Made by a program: the position numbers and the translations under genes. A stretch of 14,081 nt of DNA from assembly GCA_020629595.1 (NCBI GenBank), contig JAHDDA010000027.1, positions 1-14,081 of the forward strand. The letters run 5' to 3'. This document shows positions 1 to 6,510 of the stretch, one piece after another. This DNA is from Chitinophagales bacterium (GTDB lineage Bacteria > Bacteroidota > Bacteroidia > Chitinophagales > UBA2359). Numbering within the stretch: the stretch's first letter is position 1; each line of letters starts with the position of its first letter. The notes under the pieces were generated by a model, which was given only the letters and a program-made list of their open reading frames with translations, searched no databases and was not told the origin of the DNA.

Positions 1-830
1 TAATAATAAATCCAGACGGAAGTGTTTATCACTTAAACTTATTACCAGAAGATATTGCCGATACGGTTATTACCGTTGGCGACCCCGATAGAGTAGAAAT
101 GGTTACAAATTATTTCGATTCTATTGAAATTAAGAAGCATAAACGAGAATTTTGCACACATACTGGTTATCTAAATGGTAAACGTATATCTGTTATTTCT
201 ACGGGCATTGGCACCGATAATATTGATATTGTTTTCAATGAGTTGGATGCCTTGGTAAATATAGATTTAAAAACAAGGCAAGAAAAGACACAACACACTT
301 CTTTAAACATTGCAAGAATAGGCACTTCTGGTGCTTTTCAACCCGATATTGATGTCGATACTTTTGTAATTACGGAAATGGCAGTTGGCTTAGATAGCCT
401 TTTGCATTTTTACAAACACAATTACACCACACAAGAACAAGCCTTAATAGATTTAATAAAAACAGAAACAAATTTACCTGCTTATTCGGCTCACCAAACT
501 TTAGATTTAAACTTGAATTGCGATAACTGGCAAAAAGGAATTACCTTAACTTGCCCAGGTTTTTATGCTCCACAAGGAAGAGAACTTAGAGGTAAAGCCA
601 TAAAACCCAATTATTTAGCACAATTTCAAAATATAAAATTTGAGCATTTGCGCTGCACCAATTTCGAAATGGAAACCGCTGGTATTTATGGATTGGCTCG
701 AATTTTAGGACATAAAGCCGTTTCATGTAGTGCCATTTTAGCCAATAGAGCTAATAATGTTTTTAGTAAAAAACCACAACAAACTACTAAAAAATTAATT
801 GAATTAGTTTTAGAAGAGTTGATAAAATAA
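1..830 (+). CDS. Nucleoside phosphorylase, uridine phosphorylase-like (5' end missing)
   Basis: Cytosolic enzyme of the PNP/UDP phosphorylase family, which splits a nucleoside with phosphate into free base and ribose-1-phosphate for salvage. The reading frame is open from base 3, with about 275 residues visible, so the true start lies left of the window. The first in-frame ATG, at 99, is internal because it falls just after the family's phosphate-binding motif GDPDRV (bases 78-95). Further family marks are GTSGAFQP in the middle, aligning with the GTTGAIQP region of uridine phosphorylase, and FEMETAG (bases 663-683), where the E-M-E segment contacts ribose. The sequence ends normally at a TAA and converges with the esterase gene after 19 bases. 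No hairpin terminator is visible between them. Family assignment is secure; uridine rather than another nucleoside as substrate is inferred from motif resemblance only. Confidence 0.9.
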   Translation, partial: IINPDGSVYHLNLLPEDIADTVITVGDPDRVEMVTNYFDSIEIKKHKREFCTHTGYLNGKRISVISTGIGTDNIDIVFNELDALVNIDLKTRQEKTQHTSLNIARIGTSGAFQPDIDVDTFVITEMAVGLDSLLHFYKHNYTTQEQALIDLIKTETNLPAYSAHQTLDLNLNCDNWQKGITLTCPGFYAPQGRELRGKAIKPNYLAQFQNIKFEHLRCTNFEMETAGIYGLARILGHKAVSCSAILANRANNVFSKKPQQTTKKLIELVLEELIK

Positions 831-849
831 AAGGCTTAAATACAAATAT

Positions 850-1977
850 TTATTCCTTAACCACTTTTTCAAAATAGTGTTTTCCGTTCGCTTCAATTTC
901 AAGAATGTAAACACCTTTGGTTAATTCAGTTGTCGAAATAGTATTATTTGTTGCCGATTTTATCAACTTCCCATCAATAGAATAAATCTTTACTAAATTA
1001 AAATTATCTGACAAGTTAACATTCAACTCATTAGTAAAGGGATTTGGAAATACATTTATTGAAGTATTTTGAACACTCGAATTATTTGTAGGTGGTTCAG
1101 GAATTTCATTGGTATATTGCTTAAAAAACTCCCACATTGCTAAATTCGCATCAAAATCACGATTGGTAACTCCAATTGTAATTGAACCATTTACCCAAGT
1201 ATGTTCTCCACCTAAAATTTTATAAAAATGAACTTCATTCCCATAAATTCCATTAGAGTATTTATATAACTCTGCTGTACAACCATCACTAGGATCTACA
1301 TCTTCAATTGCTGTAATTTCTGGTGTAATATCACACTGATTTACATTTACCCAATAATCAACTAGCTCTTCTATTCCAAGTGTAAATTGATTTCCATTAT
1401 ATAAAACAGTAGGGTCTTCTGTACCGTGCATTTGCATTACGGGAATAGGTAATGGATTACAGGCTTCTTGCTCTGGAATTACCATGCTGCCTGTAACCGA
1501 ACAAATGGCAGCTAATTTTTCGCCAATTTCACAAGCCAATTTGTAACTTATATATCCTCCGTTCGACATTCCACAAGAGTAAACCCTTGTTTCATCTAAT
1601 TGGTAAGTCTCTAGTAAATGGTCAATCAATGTTGAAGCAAAATTCACATCATCTACTGTTTCATTTGGGGTAAATCCAGCATTAAAAAACTGAATTCCAT
1701 TTGAATTAAACGTTCCTTCGGGATGGCAAACTACAAAATTTTCGGTATTTGCCAACAAAAATAATCCTGAGTATAATTCTTGTTGAATAGCATTTGAACC
1801 ATAGCCATGAAAATTCATTACTAAAGGTAAATTTGCTTCAGGCGAATAATTCGGTGGCAAGTGCAGACGAAAATATCTTTCAATACCATCAACTTCAATG
1901 GTATCAACAATTGTAGTTTGTCCAAAACTTGTGTTTATACCAAACAAAAGGGTAAAGAATAAAACAGCTAATTTCAT
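850..1977 (-). CDS. Secreted CE1 / PHB depolymerase-like esterase with T9SS sorting domain
   Basis: Predicted exported alpha/beta-hydrolase of 375 aa, of the LpqC / poly(3-hydroxybutyrate) depolymerase / feruloyl esterase type. Residues 1-20 form a signal peptide ending in FGQ. An oxyanion-type FHGYG lies at 56-60. The nucleophile motif GMSNG at 136-140 puts the catalytic serine at 138. Asp188 in HGTEDP and His269 in GGEHTW are the likely acid and base, so the triad appears complete. Cysteines in the mature part suit an extracytoplasmic protein. Residues about 303-375, beginning with VFPNPF and ending in a Lys-rich KVVKE, form a typical T9SS type A C-terminal sorting domain, predicting export across the outer membrane and surface attachment or release. 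The gene is last in a minus-strand run, 45 bases after the M32 peptidase. The natural ester substrate (polyester, feruloyl-polysaccharide or other) cannot be read from the sequence. Confidence 0.85.
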   Translation of the reverse strand: MKLAVLFFTLLFGINTSFGQTTIVDTIEVDGIERYFRLHLPPNYSPEANLPLVMNFHGYGSNAIQQELYSGLFLLANTENFVVCHPEGTFNSNGIQFFNAGFTPNETVDDVNFASTLIDHLLETYQLDETRVYSCGMSNGGYISYKLACEIGEKLAAICSVTGSMVIPEQEACNPLPIPVMQMHGTEDPTVLYNGNQFTLGIEELVDYWVNVNQCDITPEITAIEDVDPSDGCTAELYKYSNGIYGNEVHFYKILGGEHTWVNGSITIGVTNRDFDANLAMWEFFKQYTNEIPEPPTNNSSVQNTSINVFPNPFTNELNVNLSDNFNLVKIYSIDGKLIKSATNNTISTTELTKGVYILEIEANGKHYFEKVVKE

Positions 1978-2022
1978 TTTATGTAAAATTTTAGGTTCAA
2001 ACAGTAAAAAACTACTTTTGTT

Positions 2023-3525
2023 TTAAACTTTAGCTAATTCCAATTCATATACATTACCAAATTTGTTTTTGGCATAATCCATAAAATATTTGAAGTTCAA
2101 TTTTTCGCCTGTGGCACGTTCGCACAATTCGCTTGCTTTATAAGTAGAACCATACTTGTGTATATTACTACGCAACCAGTTTAATAGTGGTTGATAGTTT
2201 CCTTTAATCACTTCGTTTTCATAGTTTGGAATATCGGTTGATAATTTGGCATATAATTGTGCTGCATAAAAACTTCCAAGTGAATAGGTAGGGAAATATC
2301 CAAAACTTCCATGCGACCAATGTACATCTTGTAGGCACCCTAAAGCATCTGAAGGTACATCAACATTTAAGTAGGTTTTATATTTTTCATTCCACACCGA
2401 AGGAATATCTTTTACTGCTATTGAACCCTCAATTAATGCTTTTTCGATTTCAAATCTAATCATTATGTGCGAGTGATACGTTAGTTCATCGGCACTTGTA
2501 CGAATAAGTGAAGGTGCTACTTTGTTAATAGATTTATAAAAATCTTGTAGGCTAATATTTCCTAAATTTTCAGGGAAAAGTGCTTGTAATTTTGGGTAGC
2601 AGAATTGCCAAAAATTATAACTTCTACCTAAATTATTTTCATATAAACGTGATTGCGATTCGTGAATACCTAAAGAAACAGAAGTACCAGACGGTAAACC
2701 ATATTCTTCAATAGGCAGCCCTTGCTCGTACAATGCGTGTCCGCACTCATGCAATGTACTCCAACTCATTTCCATTAAGTCAGTTTCATTAATTCTTGTG
2801 GTTACACGTACATCTTGCGAGCCAAAATCGGTAGTAAAAGGGTGCGTTGAAACATCTTGTCGTCCAGTATTCAAATCATAACCACAAAACTTTAGTAAAT
2901 CTATTCCCCAATCCCATTGTTTTTGGTGGTTGTAATGTTTACTAATCCAAGCATCGTTTACCTGTGGAGCTTCAAAAACTTGTTTAATAAAGGGTGTTAA
3001 TTCATTTTTTACTTGTTCAAAAAGTACCTCTACTTCTTTGGTGGTCATATCTGGCTCAAATTCATCCATTAAAGCGGTGTATGGATGGTCTTCGTACCCT
3101 AAAATTTCGGCTTGCTTTCTCTTTAGTTCTACCATTTTTGTTAAATGGGGTTCAAAAACACCAAAATCATCTTGTTTTTTGGCTTCTTGCCACGCCTGAA
3201 AGCATTCGGAGGTTGTTTTACTTAATTCAATTACAAAATCGGTATCAAACTTTTTGTTTTGCGAAAAAGATTTTAAAGAAATTTCAACGTTTCGCTTTTC
3301 TTTTAAGGCTAAAGTTTCATTACTCAACTCGTTTAAAACTTTACCGTAAGTTTCGTTGGTTTTATGCTCGTGTAAAATACCTGCTAAGGTAGAAATTTGT
3401 TGAGCTCTAAGCCCAGCCCCACCTTTTGGCATATTAGTTTCTTGATCCCAATGTAAAACCGAAATGGCTTTAGAAATATCATTTATTTTCGTTCTTGTGT
3501 TTTTGTATTCTGTGTATTTTGTCAT
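2023..3525 (-). CDS. Carboxypeptidase Taq, M32 family metallopeptidase
   Basis: Zinc (or cobalt) metallocarboxypeptidase of family M32, which removes single C-terminal residues from peptides in the cytosol. The 500 aa length is typical for the family. HECGH at 259-263 is the HEXXH metal site, and HESQSR at 288-293 supplies the third ligand Glu289. The M32-specific segments ADELTY (355-360) and LQDVHWS followed by GYFPTYSLG (408-427) are present. No signal peptide is seen. I chose the ATG at 3525. An in-frame ATG at 3588 would add 21 residues and run into the end of the upstream DUF423 gene, and residues MTKYTEYKNT fit the usual N-terminus. The gene lies 16 bases after DUF423 and is probably cotranscribed with it; no functional link between them is evident. 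Confidence 0.95.
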   Translation of the reverse strand: MTKYTEYKNTRTKINDISKAISVLHWDQETNMPKGGAGLRAQQISTLAGILHEHKTNETYGKVLNELSNETLALKEKRNVEISLKSFSQNKKFDTDFVIELSKTTSECFQAWQEAKKQDDFGVFEPHLTKMVELKRKQAEILGYEDHPYTALMDEFEPDMTTKEVEVLFEQVKNELTPFIKQVFEAPQVNDAWISKHYNHQKQWDWGIDLLKFCGYDLNTGRQDVSTHPFTTDFGSQDVRVTTRINETDLMEMSWSTLHECGHALYEQGLPIEEYGLPSGTSVSLGIHESQSRLYENNLGRSYNFWQFCYPKLQALFPENLGNISLQDFYKSINKVAPSLIRTSADELTYHSHIMIRFEIEKALIEGSIAVKDIPSVWNEKYKTYLNVDVPSDALGCLQDVHWSHGSFGYFPTYSLGSFYAAQLYAKLSTDIPNYENEVIKGNYQPLLNWLRSNIHKYGSTYKASELCERATGEKLNFKYFMDYAKNKFGNVYELELAKV

Positions 3526-3541
3526 TTTCACATTTTTTGAT

Positions 3542-3934
3542 TTAATTACCCGATTTAAATATCTGCCAAGCCAATAAAAACCAAGCAATAATTAGCAAAG
3601 TGCCACCAATGGGAGTAATTGGTCCTAAGATTTTAGTTTGTGTTATACCTGTTAGGCTTCGGGTGCTAAGTAAGTATATTGAACCGCTAAATAATATTGT
3701 ACCAACAACAAATAAATAAGCAGGAATTTTAATAATATTAAAGTCCAATTTTAGGGTAAGCAAACCACAAATTAATAAGGCAAAGGCGTGGTAAAACTGG
3801 TAACGAACTGCCGTTTCATAAGATTCAAGTGAATCTGGGGTTAATCGTTCGGCTAAAGCGTGCGCTCCGAATGCTCCAAAAATAACACCCAATGCTGCCA
3901 ATAAACAACCACTAATTAAACAAAATTTACTCAT
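3542..3934 (-). CDS. DUF423 family small membrane protein (YgdD/YwdK-like)
   Basis: Inner-membrane protein of 130 aa belonging to the DUF423 family; its molecular role is unknown. Four hydrophobic segments can be seen at about 4-26, 46-62, 69-90 and 104-126. Family hallmarks are GAFGAHAL at 20-27, the RYQFYHAFAL segment near 44-53, FSGSIYLL at 82-89 and GPITPIGG at 104-111. Length and order of these features match the whole family, so the gene is intact. It starts 28 bases after the lysyl-oxidase-domain gene stops and ends 16 bases before the M32 gene starts, which suggests cotranscription. Its presence between two exported-enzyme genes may be chance. Confidence 0.92.
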   Translation of the reverse strand: MSKFCLISGCLLAALGVIFGAFGAHALAERLTPDSLESYETAVRYQFYHAFALLICGLLTLKLDFNIIKIPAYLFVVGTILFSGSIYLLSTRSLTGITQTKILGPITPIGGTLLIIAWFLLAWQIFKSGN

Positions 3935-3962
3935 TATAGGTGCAAAAATAATTCATTATTCA

Positions 3963-6326
3963 CTAAGGAATTATTACTTTCTTTCTATAAATGTAATCAT
4001 TTTGTTTTAATTCTAACAAATACATACCACTTGTAAGGTTTGATGTAACAATTTGTGTAGATGTGCCTAAAATGTTTTTGTTTTGCTGTACTATTTGTGC
4101 TTGTAAATTATAAAGTTTAACGTCAAAATTTAGAGCAGAATTGAGGTTTTCAATAACAATAATTTCGTTTTGAAAATGTAGATTAAAGCCACTTTTATTG
4201 TCAATTTTTGAATTATTACTAACAATATCTATTGCAAAACAAGCATTATTGATAGTAGGAGAAAGTGCTAACATTTGGTCGCTTATGGCTTTTATTTCGG
4301 AGTTTATACAAACAGTTTCAGATGTATCGTTTACGGTAATGGCTAACTTTAATATAGGTGTTGCTTCGTTGGTAAAAGGTATAAAATTGCTATTATAAAC
4401 TATACCAACTTTTGTTTTACTTTCATTAAAAAAAACTTGTGCATCACTTTGTCCAATTAGTATTTCGTAAGCGTCTATAACGCCATTTTCAATAGATAAT
4501 TCATAAGCATTTATTCTTGAATCGGGCGTATGTACATTTATAGTTGCCCATTCTGCAAGCTCATTACTAGTGTAAATAATACTTTCTTGTTCAAAACCAA
4601 AAGCTATGTTAGCTACCGAATTAGAGAGATTAATGGGAAAATCACAATTGCTATTTGTGGTACAGTTATTAGAAAGTGCCAAATCGTAAAAGTCAATTTC
4701 TCCGTTGCCATTAGCATCAAAACATTCAGCATATTCATTATTGCCATACAAAATATTGGCTAAGGCTTCGGTATCCCACCCATTTAAAGCTCCATCAAAA
4801 TTAATATCGCCAATAATTGCCGAACCATTACAATTCCCTGCACAATCAGTTGTGGCTGTACCATACGGATTACCTTCACAATCAACCAATAAATTACAAT
4901 TTTCTTTTAATTCAAAAAATGCTTCGTTTTCAGAATCTCTAAACAACTCAAAACAAACTTGAGCCCAGTTATTGTTATAATTTTGCTCGTATCTTCCTAA
5001 AGAATCTGGTGCAAACTCATAATTAACCCGCACTAAAAGTGAATATAAACCAGGTTCAACATCGGTAATATCAATCCATTGGCAAGGTAAATCTGCCGAA
5101 TAAATATCGGCACAACCTTTTGTTAAGCCTTGAACATTACATCCAAATTTGTAATCGCCCAATCCTGGGCATTGAGTATCTTCTAAGCAAAAGCCTGTTT
5201 TATAACCAATGGGTAAAGGTTCGCCGTTTTGATATAAAATATATTCGGCATAATTCTCGAAATGATAGTGCTGATGACACTCATCCCAAGTCCACAAAGG
5301 GTTTTCTGCGTTTGGCATTCCTAAGTAAAAATCTTCTTCTCCAATATTGCTAATCTTTGTACTGAAACGTAAAACCTCACGTTCCCCTGCCCCGTTTACA
5401 CAACCTTCATTTAAGTAACAACCTGTGGCATCGGCAGTATAAAAACCAATATACATACTGTTTTTTAAAAGTTCTTCATCAACTGCAAAATCAGGTCCAG
5501 GACAATTTTCGTTTCCTCCTGCATACTCGCATAAATTATTGTTGCTAATTTCTGCAAATGGATTGTAGTTACAGGCTTCAGGATCGGTACAATCTGTAAC
5601 GGGTGCAAGATATTCGAGTTTCCAAAATATAGAACTTGTACAATCGTCTAAATTGCCAATTCTAATGTAATAGGTTTCTCCAGCCAAAAAATTCACCTGC
5701 GTCACAGCCAAGTCGGCATCACTTCCACACCCCAAGGCACCAAAATCAATTGCACCTTCTAAATTATTGGTGTATGGTAAGCCTTGGCAATAATCATAAG
5801 CCCAAATTGCTGTGTTACAAGTATTATTACTGTAACAAGTAGAAATATTATATAAGCCAGAAATTTCAGGGGTAAATTCATAAAATGTTTCGGCAAAAGG
5901 CGTGCTGTAAAAACCTTCTTGAACACTTAAAGCCGATGAGCAACTTTTTCCGTTCGGACAACCAAAAGAGCCACTATATTCGCTTGAAGTATATTCACCA
6001 CCTGTTATGATTAATTCATCATTAAAATAAACCGAATATTCCCCTTGTAAACCTTCGCAACAGATACCATCTCCCGCTAAATCAAAAATAGTAAAATCAT
6101 AACAATCATCATTTGGTAAACAAAAAGTGCCACCATCTGCATTTCCTGTTAAAAGAGTGTTTCCTGTTAAATAATGATTAACTTGCCAAGTTATTTCAAG
6201 ATAAAAAGCATCGGGTGTAATATCAATTATTAATTCAGATTCTCCAGCTCCACAATTTGCAAAACTTTTGTTAGAAAATAAGAAAATAAGACTAAAAACA
6301 GCAAAAATAAAACTGGAATTTCTCAT
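3963..6326 (-). CDS. Secreted multidomain protein with lysyl oxidase domain, dockerin-like pair and T9SS tail
   Basis: Exported protein of 787 aa. In order: signal peptide 1-23 (ends SFA); a Cys-containing domain at about 29-123 with FTIFDLAGDGICC, a type common in secreted Bacteroidota proteins; a PPC-like beta domain at about 128-243; a CTDPEACNYNP motif repeat at 246-268; a lysyl oxidase domain at about 285-465; a dockerin-like calcium-binding pair at 506-553; a beta-sandwich-like stretch; and a T9SS-type sorting domain from about 713. In the oxidase domain, CHQHYH carries His351, His353 and His355 (copper ligands), GYKTGFCLEDT carries Lys376, and CADIYSAD carries Tyr409. Aligned by eye with human LOX, the last two match the Lys320/Tyr355 pair that forms the lysine-tyrosylquinone cofactor. 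CQWIDITDVEPG is nearly identical to human. This predicts a copper amine oxidase at the cell surface; substrate unknown. The ATG at 6326 is preferred over one at 6392 because it places the signal peptide at the N-terminus and a promoter-like element falls in the longer version. Confidence 0.85.
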   Translation of the reverse strand: MRNSSFIFAVFSLIFLFSNKSFANCGAGESELIIDITPDAFYLEITWQVNHYLTGNTLLTGNADGGTFCLPNDDCYDFTIFDLAGDGICCEGLQGEYSVYFNDELIITGGEYTSSEYSGSFGCPNGKSCSSALSVQEGFYSTPFAETFYEFTPEISGLYNISTCYSNNTCNTAIWAYDYCQGLPYTNNLEGAIDFGALGCGSDADLAVTQVNFLAGETYYIRIGNLDDCTSSIFWKLEYLAPVTDCTDPEACNYNPFAEISNNNLCEYAGGNENCPGPDFAVDEELLKNSMYIGFYTADATGCYLNEGCVNGAGEREVLRFSTKISNIGEEDFYLGMPNAENPLWTWDECHQHYHFENYAEYILYQNGEPLPIGYKTGFCLEDTQCPGLGDYKFGCNVQGLTKGCADIYSADLPCQWIDITDVEPGLYSLLVRVNYEFAPDSLGRYEQNYNNNWAQVCFELFRDSENEAFFELKENCNLLVDCEGNPYGTATTDCAGNCNGSAIIGDINFDGALNGWDTEALANILYGNNEYAECFDANGNGEIDFYDLALSNNCTTNSNCDFPINLSNSVANIAFGFEQESIIYTSNELAEWATINVHTPDSRINAYELSIENGVIDAYEILIGQSDAQVFFNESKTKVGIVYNSNFIPFTNEATPILKLAITVNDTSETVCINSEIKAISDQMLALSPTINNACFAIDIVSNNSKIDNKSGFNLHFQNEIIVIENLNSALNFDVKLYNLQAQIVQQNKNILGTSTQIVTSNLTSGMYLLELKQNDYIYRKKVIIP

Positions 6327-6365
6327 TAAAAATATTGTTAGGTTGCCTATAAATGGACACTTGTA

Positions 6366-6373
6366 CAAAGTTA
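6366..6373 (-). promoter_or_regulatory. Candidate Bacteroidota -7 element for the lysyl-oxidase-domain operon
   Basis: On the minus strand this reads TAACTTTG, an exact match to the TAnnTTTG element recognised by the Bacteroidota primary sigma factor. Transcription would begin near 6358, leaving a leader of about 32 bases before the ATG at 6326. I see no convincing TTG-type -33 element at the usual spacing, so support is partial. Its position inside the possible longer reading frame (from 6392) argues for the shorter protein. Confidence 0.35.
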
Positions 6374-6470
6374 AGGTAACGAAGTAATACACAGTAAAAA
6401 AACACCATTTGACGATAAAATGTTGAAAACAAAAGTAATAAGATAAAACAATGGCTATGGTAAAGTAATA

Positions 6471-6495
6471 CCTTTAAATTAAGATAATTTAAAGG
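6471..6495. repeat. Perfect inverted repeat in the ftsK leader
   Basis: The ten bases CCTTTAAATT at 6471-6480 are repeated in inverted form at 6486-6495. The flanking loop bases 6481 and 6485 also pair, giving 11 perfect base pairs around a three-base loop. It lies 15 bases before the ftsK ATG in the divergent region shared with the lysyl-oxidase-domain gene. The right arm includes AAAGG, which resembles a ribosome-binding site, so an RNA hairpin could mask it; alternatively it could be an operator. It is not a terminator for an upstream gene, since both flanking genes start here. Function is inferred only from position and symmetry. Confidence 0.5.
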
Positions 6496-6510
6496 AAAAA
6501 TACACCAAAA

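Noticed and set aside
831..849. Possible bidirectional terminator between the convergent phosphorylase and esterase genes
   Set aside because: The 19 bases are AT-rich but form no stem worth calling.
1998..2006. TACTGTTTG on the minus strand before the esterase gene
   Set aside because: The spacing between TA and TTTG is three bases rather than two, and no -33 partner exists.
2994..3392. Plus-strand open frame of 132 codons
   Set aside because: Wholly antisense to the M32 peptidase, whose catalytic motifs are read from the other strand. The translation is Leu/Phe-rich with no recognisable family.
3526..3588. In-frame N-terminal extension of the M32 peptidase from an ATG at 3588
   Set aside because: It would overlap the end of the DUF423 gene and adds 21 residues with no family match. 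The ATG at 3525 gives the usual 500-residue M32 length.
3943..3950. TATTTTTG on the minus strand before the DUF423 gene, an exact TAnnTTTG match
   Set aside because: Transcription would start within a base or two of the ATG at 3934, and no -33 element is present. Read-through from the upstream gene is more likely.
4198..5353. Several plus-strand open frames of 66-85 codons
   Set aside because: All are antisense to the lysyl-oxidase-domain gene and lack start signals or family features.
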